Shown: positions 1 to 12,574 of the stretch, piece by piece
Layout: the number at the start of each line of letters is the position of its first letter
Numbering within the stretch: position 1 is the first letter of the stretch
Assembly: GCA_023374025.1 (NCBI GenBank)
Contig: SIJG01000038.1
Coordinates: 698,452-762,451 of the forward strand
DNA: 64,000 nt
Source of the DNA: Heterodera schachtii
Lineage: Eukaryota > Nematoda > Chromadorea > Rhabditida > Heteroderidae
Direction of reading: 5' to 3'
Program-made: the position numbers and the translations under genes
The notes under the pieces: model-generated
The model's database searches: none
The model's input: only the letters and a program-made list of their open reading frames with translations
What the model was told of the DNA's origin: nothing

Positions 1-2329
1 GAACACAGCCAGACCAAAATTTTGAATTAAAAATATCATTGTAATTTAAGGTCTCTCTTTTGGATTAAAAATTGAATAGAATTATTTTTACTTATTTTAC
101 ACAATAGTTTAAAAAGAAGTTATTTAATCTATTAAGAAAATTTATTTTAATATAATCCTAAAAAGGTAGAACATTTGTTAATTTTTCTTTTATTTTTCAG
201 TTTCTAAGTATTGGGATGAATGAAATTTGAGGCTAACTTTTCAATTAATTATTTAGCTTATGTAGTGAATTTTTTTTTTAATTGCTGCAATAATTTTTGT
301 CGTAGCTATTATTTATATTAAGAAAGGTTTATTAATCAAGCTTTCTCAGCAAGTTTTGTTACTGTAATTTGCTTCAAAAATTTTTTAAATTAAACAATTA
401 ACATTGTTAGAATTAAATTTTTAAAGGAATTTTTATACTTTCAAATATTCTGTGTTCTTTTAAATTATAAAAAACATATCTTCAATTTTTTATATACTGA
501 TCAAATATTAATTTTTTATATTTTTTCATTTATATACATTTAACAAATTCGTAATCTTAAAATTTATAATGTTATTTGATGATTTATGAATTGAGGTTTT
601 GATATTAATTTTTTTATAAATTTTACTTATATAAACTTACATTATTGTAATTAGTAACATGATACAAAATATTATTTTTTTGTCATTTATTTTTTGTATA
701 TTTTTAACCTCATGTTGAGCACTTGTTCAAACCGACGAATTTGTTAATCGATTTGTATCAATTTTTGATTTTGTTTAAATGTTTTTTTTTTATTTTACAT
801 TATATTTAAAAGTTAAAAATCTTAATGAAAAATTTGGAAAATTAATTTTTATATGAAAAATTATTTAATTGTTACATCTATTACCAGTTTATAATCATTT
901 TTATTAGTAAATTTCAAATATTTTGATATTAAAAAAACTTAATTAATGTATTACACACACAATGTAAAGTTTTTTTTGAATAATAAATTTAATTTTTTTA
1001 AGTAGCTTGAAAATTTCTTCTTCGTGACAAGTTTTTTTTAGCATTTCTCAATAAAACTTTTAAAAATTTATCATTTTTTATGTGTTACATTTTATTCTTA
1101 CTATTCATCATTTTTGCACCAATATTAAATTTAGAATGAATTGCATTTTTTATGAATTTAATTTTATATTAATATATATTATTTATCTTTAAACCAAAGT
1201 TTTCATGAAGTTATGTTGAACCCCAGAATTGGCCCAGAATTAATTTTGACATAATGTGTTTTTATGTTATTTTTAGCGATTTTATGATATTTGTAAAGAA
1301 TTTTTGCAGCTTTTGTTACATTATGCTATGTGCTTAAAATTCACTCTTTCTTTAGATTCTTTGAGTGTTTTTCTCTAATTGATGTAAATATTAAGAAAAC
1401 ATGTACTTCAATTTTTTAGTTTGTTCATTAATTCTATATTTATTAAATAAATATTCAGTTATTTTTAATTATGACAAATAGGTCACTTTTCAAAAATAAT
1501 TTGTTTGCTTTTTCCTTTATCTTTCCACATTATCGAACTTGAACAATAAACCTACTCTTTTGACCAAAATGAAAATGTGCCATCTATGGATTTTAATTTT
1601 TAAAAAATGCTTGCCAATTTTATTCTTGTAATGAAAATTTATATATTTTCAAATAAATTTTATAAGATATAATTATTTTAGCATTGCATCCCATGATGAA
1701 TTCACCAAACCAAACTTAATTTTTTCATCTATGAAGACCAAAAAACAAAACTCAACAGAAATTATTCTTTTTAAAACATTTGGTTTAAAAATTACCGTTA
1801 CAAAAACCCTAAATTTCAATTTTCACGAAAATTTATTAGAAAAGAAATTCATACTTAGAATTAAAAAAGAAATAATTGTATTAAATGGGTTAACATTTTC
1901 AAAAAAGATTTCTATACTATCTATTGAATGCAAACTCTATCAATTTAGAACTTCTATAAAATATATTAAAATATAAATGTAAAAGTATTATACGTGAATT
2001 TTCATGAAAAATTAAAATTTTTTGTTAAAAATAATGAAAATCTAACATCAATCTTTTTAATTTTTTTTTCCCGGGGTGTTTGTTTAAAAAAATTTATGTG
2101 ATTTGTAAGCAGATTTTATTTAATTAGAACTTATAATATTTTTGTGGTCTTGCTTTGTTTATTAATAAATTATAATTTGCGCTATTTATTTGAACTTAAA
2201 AATTTTAGTGGATTCCCATAAAAAATATATTAATTTTATTTTGTTTATTCATTCATCAATTCTTTATTAACTGGTTCTAATGTTCTAATGTTTTAACTTT
2301 TTTCACTAGTTTATTATCGACTCCCTCTT
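1..2329. other. AT-rich stretch, no supported gene
   Basis: Mostly T-rich on the plus strand with many short poly-T runs. TTTATTTTTCAG at 189-200 could be an acceptor, but what follows has no convincing frame. Nothing else seen. Confidence 0.6.
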
Positions 2330-2341
2330 ATTTTTTTGGCT

Positions 2342-2495
2342 ACCCGACATTTGAGGACTTGACATTTGAGAACCCGACATTTGAGGACCCGACTTTTGAG
2401 GACCCGACATTTTAGGATTTGACATTTGAAGACCCGACATTTGCGGATATTCCCGACATTTGAGGACCCGACTTTTGAGGACCCGACATTTGAGG
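2342..2495 (+). repeat. Left minisatellite arm, units of GACATTTGAGGACCC
   Basis: About ten degenerate tandem copies of a 15-bp unit. Variants include GACTTTTGAGGACCC and one copy with TTCCCGACATTTG spacing. Long open frames here are only a by-product of a 15-bp (multiple of three) period. Confidence 0.85.
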
Positions 2496-2910
2496 ATATA
2501 CACAATTTCAAAAAAAATAAATGAAATTAAATCATTATAAAAAAGAGAAATCCTTTCCCAAGGGCCAACGGGTGCAATGTGTCAAAAAGCATAATAATTT
2601 AAATATTTTGACAGCACAAATAATGAATTCAAATTTAATTTTGGAGATTAACAGCCTTTTTCTTTCTTAATGATTTACAAGTCATCCTAATATTCAATTT
2701 GCTCAGACTAACAGCAATTGAACACGATATAAATTATAAATTATATCAGCTGGGAAGCTCCTGTCAATCTTTGATCATTTTGGATCGCATTTAACACAAA
2801 AAGTTTGTAAATTAAATATGTTTAAAGATATACGAACTTTTTTGCCTTTCCCCACAAAAAAAATGCCATTCATTAGTGATGTGAAAATCTTTCACTCCAA
2901 AAAAATATGA

Positions 2911-3102
2911 TTTAAAATCCGGACTCTATTCTATAAACAAATCTTGTCTCTGTATGTTTTTTTCCTTTCTCGAATACTATCCCCTGAGTTGGTTCAACTC
3001 ATTCAATCCGCTCTCCTTTCTTCAGATGACTCTGATATTAAAAAGTATTATAAATTCATTCTTGTTTGGACTTGTGGTCATAACAATGATTCCACATGTT
3101 AA
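2911..3102 (+). other. 63-codon open frame in the loop of the foldback element
   Basis: A frame open between stops, without start ATG, contains SRILSPELVQLIQSALLSS and then DDSDIKKYYKFILVWTCGHN before TAA. The composition is protein-like and GC-richer than the flanks. It could be a captured exon or a remnant of the element's own protein. An overlapping frame is open too, so coding is not proven, and I do not recognise the family. Confidence 0.25.
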
Positions 3103-3305
3103 TAGAAAAAAAGGGATCTTCATGAATTACCAAAACACAAGTTCTATTTAATTGAGTAGTTAATCTCAAATTGTTTTTGAATTATGAAACTTTCCAAAAT
3201 AATCAAAGATTGATAAGGGCTTACCAGCATTTGGTACAATTTATATAATTTGCTTCCCTGGCCCTCGGGAAAGGCTTTTTCTTTTTTTTATTTTTGAAAT
3301 TTTGG

Positions 3306-3382
3306 ATATCCTCAAATGTCGGGTCCTCAAAAGTCGGGTCCTCAAATGTCGGATCCTCAAATGTCAAGTCCTCAAATGTCGC
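3306..3382 (-). repeat. Right minisatellite arm, inverted copies of the same 15-bp unit
   Basis: Five units read on the minus strand as GACATTTGAGGA(C/T)(C/T)C, the order matching the outer units of the left arm, including the GACTTTTGAGGACCC variant in the corresponding inner position. Confidence 0.85.
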
Positions 3383-3396
3383 ACCACGATTTTTTT

Positions 3397-4352
3397 AATG
3401 ATTTTTCTGAAATCATTTTGAATCGCTTAATTTTATTTTATTTTTTTATTGAATCAAAGTAAGAATTGGTTTTAATTAATTCTTTCAGGTGAAATTTTGT
3501 AATAAAGTCAGATCGCACACCGTATCATTTTTTAATAAAGTTGTTTAACTTTATAATTGTATTTTATAATGTTCATTTTATAATTTTTTTATTTTTGGTA
3601 AAAAGTTCAAAAATGGAAATATACGTTATAAAAAACATAAACATAAATTTTCTAATTTTTCGCGAAAAATCAAATAGAAAAGCGAAATTTCTGCATTTTT
3701 TATTTTTATTTATGTTTTTCTTTTTAATTTTTCTGGGTCGTTTTGCTAATAAAACTTTCTTTTAATAATTATTAATTTTAAGTGATAATTTTCTTTAAAA
3801 CTATAAATAAAATTTCAATTAAATTTGTAATTTAATTTTCTCGCGAAAAAGGATTTCTTATTTTATTTAGTTTATAATTCGATAAAAAAATAATTTTTAG
3901 CACAACTGGTTATATTTTAGGTTTATGTAAATTATTTTAATAAATTTATGTGTATTCTTGTGGAAACAAAATTTTTTTTTTTTTTAAAAGTAAAATAGTG
4001 AATGTTTTTGTTAAAAATGCGCCCACTTTAGGTTTTTCCAAGAAGCAAATTATAATTTTGTTTATTTATTTAGAAATTGTTGAAAATTATTTAATTGTAT
4101 TTATGTATTTATATAAGTTTATTTTTAGAGTTTCTAGCATTTAATTTCTTGTTCTCTGGGAGTTTATTGGGGAGATCATTAAATGTTGACTTTATTTATT
4201 TGAAAATTGTATTTATTTAATATAATTCATATCAGATAAAAATATGATACCATATTTAATTTTTTTTAATTTTTAATAGTAAGAGTATAATAAAAGAAAA
4301 ATTATTTCTACATTTCAAAACTACATTAATGCATTGTAATTGGAATGCAAAT
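3397..4352. other. AT-rich stretch, no supported gene
   Basis: T-rich. At 3489-3521 an acceptor TTCTTTCAG is followed by an 11-codon open stretch (VKFCNKVRSHT) and GTATCA, too short to judge. Confidence 0.55.
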
Positions 4353-4553
4353 TAGGGCTGGTCTGGACCGGGACTGGTAATGAAAAAAACGGGCGGGTAC
4401 AACTGGGTACCCAGTCCCGGTTATGACCAATTTGACTGGGACCAGGAAATTCCCGGGTTTTTCCCGGTTTTCACAGCCTAAAAGTCCCGGTTTTTCAACC
4501 CGAAAAGTCCCGGTCCCGGTTTTTCCCAAAATTCAGGGTCCCGACCAACCCTA
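4353..4553. mobile_element. Short GC-rich inverted-repeat element (TAGGGyTGGTC ends)
   Basis: The left end TAGGGCTGGTCTGGACC matches the complement of the right end, TAGGGTTGGTCGGGACC. The interior is made of CCCGGTTTTTC/GTCCCGG motifs, very unlike the AT-rich flanks. I could not find an exact target duplication. It interrupts the OTU-like frame on its right. The TAGGG start resembles the other MITE family in this window and hAT ends in general. Confidence 0.5.
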
Positions 4554-4554
4554 A

Positions 4555-4761
4555 ATAGCATTTTTGCCACCAGTCACGATTTTCAATTCCTTGTTTATGC
4601 TGATAAAGTTCTTCTAAGAATTCCATCATATCCAGTTTTATTTCTTTAGCTTTATTACAATTGTCATCACCGGTAAGTAGCAACGAAAGCGTTTTATAAA
4701 AACAGATTCCATCCAAAAAAGTCCCTATGCGTTTCCCTAGAAAATGTGCTGGCGTGTTTCT
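4555..4761 (-). pseudogene. OTU-like protease fragment, cut by a GC-rich element
   Basis: A frame without start codon runs from 4761 down to about 4558 and contains FLDGICFYKTLSLLLTG, followed by an acidic/basic helix ending near DWWQKCYL. DGxCFY(K/R)xLSxxLTG is the pattern around the catalytic Cys of OTU proteases. The usual Gly before the Asp is Leu here. The frame then enters a GC-rich inverted-repeat element (4353-4553), so any downstream OTU half with the catalytic His is not attached. A neighbouring frame has an ATG at 4813, joinable only by a shift in the T run near 4726. It may be a relic or one exon of a split gene. It is related in domain, not in close sequence, to the OTU half at 47145-47997. 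Confidence 0.45.
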
Positions 4762-4813
4762 TTAAGTTAGTGTCATAAAATTTCAAAAAATCTTCAGTAA
4801 GAATTTTTTCCAT

Positions 4814-6743
4814 TTTTAAAATTTTAGGTTTTGTATTAAAATAATAAAATTATTGTTGAACCTGGAATTTATTTATTTTGATATATATGTATATTTTTTA
4901 TTTACATTTATTATAATTAATTGCCTTCAGTTGAAAAGCATTTTATTAGCTTTACTCATTTTTTTAATGGTAAATTATTTATTTATTTTTGGTTAAAAAC
5001 ACGTTTTATAGACAAGATATTTTTTTTATTGTTTAAAATTAAGTTTTTATTAATTATGTTGATTGTTTTATTTTTAATTGATTACTTATTAGAAGATTTT
5101 CATAGAAATGAATTATTTGATGAGTTAATTTATATTGCATTATTTTCTATTGTAATTTGGATTTATTAAATGTAATAATTTTAGTATTATATTATTTTTT
5201 ACAAATTTAAATCAAATTTTAAATTATTTCGAAATTGATCGCATATGTAATTTCTTTATTTTTTGCTTCGTTATTGACACTTGACATTCAACTACGGCAT
5301 GTGATGATACTATGTCTGCCAGCCCAGATGGAGGTGCCAATTGATCGCTTTTTTGATATAATTAGCCAATAGAAATAATGTAAAATTAAAATTATTTATA
5401 CTTTTATAACCATTCATTTAATTTTGTATGTTTTAGGAATATAGTAAATGATTTTTGTATTTAATTATCACGACTCTGCTGCATTATACTTTTAAAAAAT
5501 AATTCAAAATAAAAATTCCTAATACGTGTTATTATTTTTTTAAATTAAAATTAAATTTTAATTGTAATTTATTTCACAAATAATGTATTAGTGCATTTTT
5601 TAAAATATTTTTGTCACAAATTTCTCTTTTGCATTTTCACTCTAAGTTTAAAACTTATTGTTAATTTTAACGCTTATTTTTTTTCTCTTTCTGATTATTT
5701 TCATTAATTTTAGCTTAATTTGTGATTATTAATTTATTTGTTTAGCATTTTAGATTATTATTATTTTGAAAATTTAGATAAAATTTTTAAATGATAATCC
5801 AATTTAAATATACATATTTTACTAAATTATTTTGACTAAACGAAAGTGACGACAGAACAAAGCTTGAAAATACAAAAGATAATTTATCACTGATTCTAGC
5901 ACTGCCAGTGACAAAATGAATGTATTTTATCAAGATCTATGATCTACACTGCTCAATGCAAATAGCCCATTTTAGATGATTTATTACTTCGGTTTAAATG
6001 ATTTTCTTTGTATAAAAATCAACTACTTTTCCTAAAGATTTTATTAATAGTTTTTGTGTCTTTTAAGCATGTAGACATTTAATTGGAAAATTTTGGTTTT
6101 CTAATTAATTTGTTATATTTATAAAAATTTTCATTATATTCGATAAATTTGTAATCATTAATTTTTCATTTACCGTTTAGTAAATTCTATTACTTTTAAA
6201 ATTTACATTAAAATGGTTTATATATTATATTTAAATTCGTTTTACTATATAAAAATTTATTTTTTCAAGCAAAAATTTATTTTGCCTTTATTATAATAGC
6301 AAATTATAAATTATTTTATTTAATCTTTATTATTCGAAATATCTGTTTAATTTAATATTTTGTCATCTTTAACGTTATATTTTTACTTTCTACCAATCAA
6401 ATTCGCAAAAACCTTGATTAAAATATGTCGTTTACTTATTAGAAAATCCTTTTTTTTGGATTTATTTAATTTTGTTTGTATTTAATTTTTTATAATATTT
6501 TTTTTCTTAACTAAATTGTATTAATACAACAAAATAAGTTATGTTCCAAGCCAAGCTATTTCTTGGCAAAAAAATAAATTTTTATATCTTAGTTTTTGGT
6601 AGAAATGGTAACGATCTTCTATTAAATTAATTATTACACTATTTGATTTTAATAATTGAATTTTTTTATAATATTTTCAAAATTTCGGTTTATATCCTTT
6701 TTTTAATTAGCTCTCAAAAGTATCTAATGAACGTTTCCTTCAG
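4814..6743. other. AT-rich stretch, no supported gene
   Basis: Strongly T-rich. A small GC-richer patch at 5275-5363 is open in the plus frame (LRHVMILCLPAQMEVPIDRF) to TAG, without clear splice sites. Another micro-island follows TTGCCTTCAG at 4930 with GTAAAT at 4970. Confidence 0.55.
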
Positions 6744-6795
6744 TTCCGGTTCGTTTCTGCCCTTGACAATTCGTTTTAAATGCATTAATTTATTT
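6744..6795 (+). other. Candidate exon island
   Basis: TTTCCTTCAG precedes 52 nt of GC-richer sequence followed by GTAAGT. One frame is open (SGSFLPLTIRFKCINLF). Both splice sites are good matches, but the product is unknown and the island is isolated in T-rich DNA. Confidence 0.25.
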
Positions 6796-7163
6796 GTAAG
6801 TTAATTGTTTCATGCAATGAAAAACGTATAATTAAGTATAATTAAATAATTATTTGTGGCAATTTTATTTCTTTTTTTAATATGCACAATGCGCTTAAAA
6901 ATTTGTTTTAAAAAATAATTTATTTATTTTGAATTTTATATGATAATATTTAATATGATATCTGACTATAATTAAGTTGAACCATATAATATGCAATGCA
7001 AATTATGTATATTTATTTCCGATATTGAAAATGAAGATCTAGCATATAAAATATGTATTAAATTTATTAGGTTAATATAATTTTTTTTTCGGTTTTTCTT
7101 TGTTTTGGCATAACCTTTATGAAGTTTAAAACTTTTAAAATTTATTTACATTTATTGATTAGG

Positions 7164-7330
7164 GTTAGGAATTAAAAAAAACTCCGAAATATGCATGAAA
7201 TATGTACAAAAACCACCAAATATGCACTAAAATATTTAAATAAAATTTTATAAATGGTTCCTCTAATAAAATAATTTCGTTAAGGGTTAAATAGGCAAAA
7301 ATGCCAAAAAAATCACCTTAATAAGCATTG
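7164..7330 (+). repeat. Relic of the ATATGGACTAAAA-type MITE family
   Basis: TTAGGGTTAGGAATT is followed by repeats of AAATATGCACTAAAA and ATATGTACAAAAA, paralleling the TAGGGTTATAAATTATATGG end and ATATGGACTAAAAA array of the intact copy at 37360-37984. The right boundary is unclear. A possible related stretch lies at 8150-8290 (AATACACnCCTAAG motifs). Confidence 0.4.
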
Positions 7331-7919
7331 AATCAATTTTGGGTTTAAAATTAATTTTTTAATTTTTTTTTGAAAAAAAAATCGATTTTTTAAAAACGGA
7401 ATAAATTAATTCATTTATAAATTCATTAAAATCTTTGTTTATATAAATTGCAACTTGATAAAAAATTAATATCTTTTCTTTTTAAAGAAATTGTAAAAAA
7501 TGCTTTATTAAATATATAAATATTATCATTGATTGCATGCAACCTAGATTGAAAAAGAATTGGAAATATTTGGCCAAGATAATAATATTGGTTAAATAAA
7601 AAGTTATATGTAAAAATTGTTGAAAAAAAATCAAATACAAATCTCGAATCGAGATATAAAAGTAAAGAATAAACAATAACTTATTTTGAATGGGAAAATG
7701 ATGAATAATAAACAAAATATTATGTTTTAAATAAAAACCACAATTATTACGTTCTTTAATTTAAATGTTTTTTCCCAATGATGAGCAAAGCTTTTAATAA
7801 AATAATATCGATTAGTTTTAATTTAGATTATGAATTTATAAATTACTTTGGTTTTTAAATTAACTCTTTTTAAATATTAAGACAAATAAATGACCATTTT
7901 CTTCTTCAGTTTTCCGTTC

Positions 7920-8000
7920 CCCCATTCATTCCCTTCGACGTTTACGCACAAAACGAACAAATTGATTTTCCATTTCGAATTTCATTTTTGGTTTTTGATT
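7920..8000 (+). other. Candidate exon island
   Basis: TTTTCTTCTTCAG is followed by a frame reading FSVPPFIPFDVYAQNEQIDF. The acceptor is strong; the donor (GTTTTTG) is weak. Unrecognised. Confidence 0.25.
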
Positions 8001-8194
8001 AAAAAAAGATTTAAAAAGTAATTCAAAATTAATAACCAGAGAACGGAATTACATGTTTTTACATATTTTTTATTGCATTTTTGAAAAAGAATTTGTGAAT
8101 TTTACATAAAAAATTAGAAAAATGCTTAAAATCTTTAAAAAATAATGAAAAACCCAAACATATTTTTCCGACGAAAAATTGAATTCAAAACGCA

Positions 8195-8290
8195 ATAAAA
8201 TTGAAAAAATACACACCTAAGAAATGGTCTGAAAAATCAAATAAAATACACTTCTAAGAATTGAAAAATTTTCACAAAAATTGATAAAAA
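8195..8290 (+). repeat. Dispersed AATACACnYCTAAGAA motif, two copies
   Basis: AATACACACCTAAGAA and AATACACTTCTAAGAATTG lie 40 bp apart. Similar text is at 22908 (AAACCCCTAAGAATTG) and, inverted, inside the MITE at 37670-37725. It is probably a subterminal or internal piece of that family. Confidence 0.3.
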
Positions 8291-9887
8291 ATTTCATTTT
8301 AATTCTTGACAAAATTTTGGTTTAAAAATTTTTCTTATTCGAAACACATTATAAAATATTAGACATTTTTCAAAAATAAAATAATAGAAAAATTTCCGTA
8401 ATTTGTTTTATGGGAGGATTATAAGTTATTATTTAAAAATACTCTTGATTTTTTGAAATTTTAATTTTAAATTTTTCAATTTTTAGATAAGACATGAATT
8501 TTAAAATAATTCATATTTTTCTTTATTATTTGTTTATCTTTATAATTTTTTGAATTTTATTATTTAAATAAAAGTTATTTTTCGTGGCCAACAAAATTTC
8601 AAAGTCAATTGTCAAAAATAATTTAGCAAAATTTGTCAAATTATCGTTTAATTTTGATATTTGGACATTAACTTTTATAAAAAGATTTAATTATTTAAAC
8701 TTTATAATCGATTGATTTTTAATAAAACTTTATAATTTTAAATATAATTGAGCTAAATTATTGACTTACTTCTTTATTGTTTTTAAATATTTGTATTTAT
8801 TTTCGATTGATCATATTTTAGTTGGTTAATAGTAAGTGGTATTGCAAACTAGAAATTTGCCAATATAATTATTGTTATTTTCATGATTAATTATATTGTC
8901 AAAAATTTTAATCCAATTGTTGGGAATTTCTTGTCAAATTTTGACAATTTATTGTAATAATAAATCTAACAATCATTGTTAAATATTTAATATCTTTTTT
9001 TGAGTATATTGTTTGGTATAATTTGCAAGAAAATATAAACTGGTAAAACAAAATTTTTGATCAATCAAAACACTAATATTAAAAAATCAGGGAAATTAAA
9101 CTATCTCAATAAATCAATCTTCGTAATTTAAAAAACTTTATTAAAAAAATTGTTTAACTATTTCTATTCAGAATGATATAATTATGAAGGAGTTAAAATG
9201 GATGGATTTTTAATTCTTTTATAAAAACCTTAATACAAATAAACAAAAATATGGAGAAAATTCCCTGACAAGGGCGAAAAATTTAAGCAAAACCTATTTT
9301 CATATTTAATTACATATATTAAGATTTTAGCACATAAAAATCACCTGTCTAGTTATTACCATGGACAAAATATACAATAAAAATTATTCAATAAAGAGCT
9401 AAATTTCACAAGCAACAAACATACCATATTAAAAGGATATGTTTTGCCTAAGAAATTAGTTTCATGAAATTTTCTTTTATACAATAAAATTATTTTTTCA
9501 AGAAAAAATAATATAAATTTATTAAAATGTAACTTTCTTAAAAAAGATTTATACTAGTGCATAACTTTATTTTCTTGAATATGTACATGAAAAAATAATA
9601 CATAAAAAAAGCTTTAATTTGTTTTTTAAATTTAAACAATAAAAAACGAAAAGACGCAATTTTTTATAGAGATAAAGTACATTAAATCTAAAAATATATT
9701 AACGAGTAAAAAGAAATCATAAATCATAAAAAAATAAATTTAAAAATAAACTTTTTGACAAATCGATAAATAATTTATATTATAAGGTCATAATAAATTT
9801 ATCAAAACTAAATAGAAAAAACCAAATTATTATTATGGAATAGAGAATAAGAAAAATTTAAATACATAAATTATCAATTGAACTCAC

Positions 9888-9951
9888 CAGGATTTGAAAA
9901 CACGATAAGCTTAACTCGGTACCAATCACAAAAAAAATGTATAAATTGTAA
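9888..9951 (-). other. Candidate exon island
   Basis: On the minus strand ATCTTCTTCTCAG precedes 64 nt that end in CTG/GTGAGT, the best splice-site pair among these islands. Two frames are open (one contains VIGTELSLSCFQIL), so the reading is not fixed. Confidence 0.3.
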
Positions 9952-10571
9952 CTGAGAAGAAGATGTAATTACAGACAATTCCAATTTAAATTTAATTTCA
10001 AAAGGAATTTGTGACTTTGACCTTATTTTAAACTCATGGAAAATAAAACAATATGAAAAATATTAATAAAATCATTTACGAATGCAATTTAATATGAAAA
10101 TAAAGTTATAAAATAAAATAAAATAAACAATTAAAAATGACTTTTTCCGAAAAAGGCTTTAATTTTTTCTATAATTATAAAACTTACTCAATTAAAAAAT
10201 AATAATATAGCATTTAAAATGGTATAATAGTTAAAATATTTTTAAAAAATTGTATAATAAAATTTATTCAAGATATGTAAATTTCAAACTTAATATTGAA
10301 ATTATAAATAATTTTAAAATTAAATTCTATAAAAAAACAAAAATATAAAGTAGCAAGATAGTTGATTGATTCTTGTTAGTACCGAGGGAGGATTAAATGA
10401 TAAAAAAACAATTTAAAAAATATATATACCAAAACGCCGGGAAATCTGTGTTTGTTAATATAATTTTTTCTTAAATGACCTAATTTTATAAAGGCTTTGA
10501 GGATATTTTTTTGGCTTCTGATTTATCTTAATATATTTGTATTCCGGTTCGTATTCTATAAATTTGTTAAT

Positions 10572-10630
10572 TATGAGTTAATTTAGAGACCTAAGGGTCC
10601 ATCTTTATCATTAAGATTCATAGTTAAAAT
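10572..10630 (+). repeat. Dispersed repeat, copy 1
   Basis: TATGAG...TTAGnGAcC, then AAGGGTCCAT and ATnATAGTTAAAAT match, in the same orientation, the stretch at 14050-14110. The shared length is about 60 bp with several differences. I cannot assign it to a known element. Confidence 0.45.
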
Positions 10631-11392
10631 AATGTGTTTTTAATTTAATTTTAATTTAGATTTATATTTCTTATTCACTAAGAAATGTACCAACAATCTC
10701 CATTTGACTACTCTACTTCATTTTTTAATAAAAGCAAGAAAAATAGATGAAAACCAATAAAAAAGAAAATCAATTATTTAAATATAATTAAAAGGATTCT
10801 TAGATAAATCAATTAATATTTGACGCATTAAAATAGCACATGCTATTAAAAGTTTTTATTTAGGGAATAACGAAACATACACATATACAAAAATATTTGT
10901 TTTTTACATATAAATTTTTCTTTTGTATAATTTACATTTTTTATGATTTTCAATAATTTATTCAAAAAGAAATTAATCAGAATGACGAGACATTCATATT
11001 TAAAATGAAATGTTTAGAAAATGTTAATTTAAAAATTTCATAACAATAAACAAAATATATAATAGTCAATTAATTTTTAACGTTTAATATTAAAGTATAA
11101 ATCTTCTTATGATTAGATTCAACCATTATGACATTCTATACAATTAAAAAATACATGAGTTAAACTTCCGTGGCATATGAGAAGCAGCAATATCAATTTA
11201 AAAATAATTTCAAATAATTTATATTAAATGTTTAGCTATTTTATTCATTTAAAGTCAGCAATATTAATATTATTTTTGATAAAAGGAATTAATATTTTCA
11301 AAAATAATTTAATTAGAAAAGCCTTAAAATCTGTAAAATCAATCACGAGAAGAATTTAATTTGTTTCTTTTAAATTAACTTAACCTATTTAC

Positions 11393-11436
11393 CACCACCA
11401 TTTGCGTTCTGCCGACAATTTAGATTTTTTAAATAC
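11393..11436 (-). other. Candidate exon island
   Basis: 44 nt on the minus strand between a T-rich AAATAAGTAAG acceptor and a GTAAATAG donor, reading VFKKSKLSAERKWW. Unrecognised. Confidence 0.2.
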
Positions 11437-12478
11437 CTTACTTATTTAAAAAAACAAAAAAATAAGCGAAAATTAAACAACCATTAGAATATTTAAATTC
11501 TAAAAAATTGAAAGCATAAGCACAAAATAAAATTTAAAATCGATGTTTATTTCCTGATAAATAATGATTATAATCTTTAAAAACGTTTTTTTTATTAATA
11601 AAACTAGGCAAAATTTTAACATTTTTTTCGCCGTGCATATATTGTTACTAGTTTAAGTGATAAAAATATTCTGACTACTTAAAAGAAGCAAATATTGATT
11701 TTATTCTTATTTTAGTATCACTTGAAATATTTTAGAATTATTTAATTACCTTCATATTTTTTCAGTATTACATAAGAAAGTTTATTCAATTAATAAAATG
11801 CGGAATATAAATTCAGAATTAAATAAAAATGATGGAAGACAACCAATATTTTAAGCAAAATGAATTTTAAATTTTATCCCATTAAGTAAATATCATAAAA
11901 AAATAATATTCCTTTAAATACATTTTATACAATAAATTAATCTATTAACTTTTAAACATTTTATTTATTTTGTTTATTTAGAAAATTTTAACTTAAATTA
12001 ATCACTATTTTATTTTTACCACAGCAAAATACTTTGTAAACTAATTATACAAACACTGTTAACATAAAAAGCTAACTGTTCGGTATTTTTGTATTACTAT
12101 TTGGAATTTAAATTATTTCACTAAATGTATTACATAAGTATAAATAAATTTGTGAAGATGCATGCTTTGTTAGTCTTTATTTGTATACTTTATTTTATAG
12201 TTATGTATCAGTAGTAAAAAATAAATATATATAATAGAATATTGTTCAAAACATATAATAAAGATATTTTTCTGTATAATTTGTTTATAGTATCCGTTTA
12301 TGTAATAATTCAAACTTAAGCAGCTTCTGCATTCGTGATTTATATTTTTTTATTAAAATGAACGTTGAAATAATATTAAAAATTTTAATTTTCTTTAAAC
12401 CCTAAATATGACAGATGAACTACGACTTTTCATGTAAATTAAAAATAAATATTTTAAATCTTCCATCTGATTTTTCAC

Positions 12479-12574
12479 TCAATTTCTTCTTCCGTAAAGC
12501 ATTTGGTGCGATTTGAAATGATCATCAAATACTTCATGTATCAATATTGAAAATGACCTATTCAGAACTAAATC
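12479..12574 (-). other. Candidate terminal exon
   Basis: After TTTTTCAAATAG on the minus strand a 31-residue frame (DLVLNRSFSILIHEVF, then DDHFKSHQMLYGRRN) ends in TGA. It is protein-like in composition but unrecognised. Confidence 0.25.

Larger units (their letters stand above)
2338..3388. mobile_element. Foldback-like element with minisatellite arms (GACATTTGAGGACCC)
   Basis: The left end (about 2342-2495) and right end (about 3306-3382) carry 15-bp units of GACATTTGAGGACCC in opposite orientation, each ending in a GAGGATATcC-like unit. Inverted similarity goes deeper: CCTTTCCCnAGGGCC near 2553 matches the complement near 3260, and CAATCTTTGATnATTTTGG near 2765 matches the complement near 3194-3212. 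The arms are unequal (about 450 and 200 bp). Possible 8-bp flanking duplications ATTTTTTT (2330-2337, 3389-3396) are low-complexity and weak evidence. It is probably a non-autonomous DNA transposon. Confidence 0.6.

Noticed and set aside
4345..4561. A target duplication ATGCAAAT / AATAGCAT around the GC-rich element.
   Set aside because: The two flanks do not match at any offset tried.
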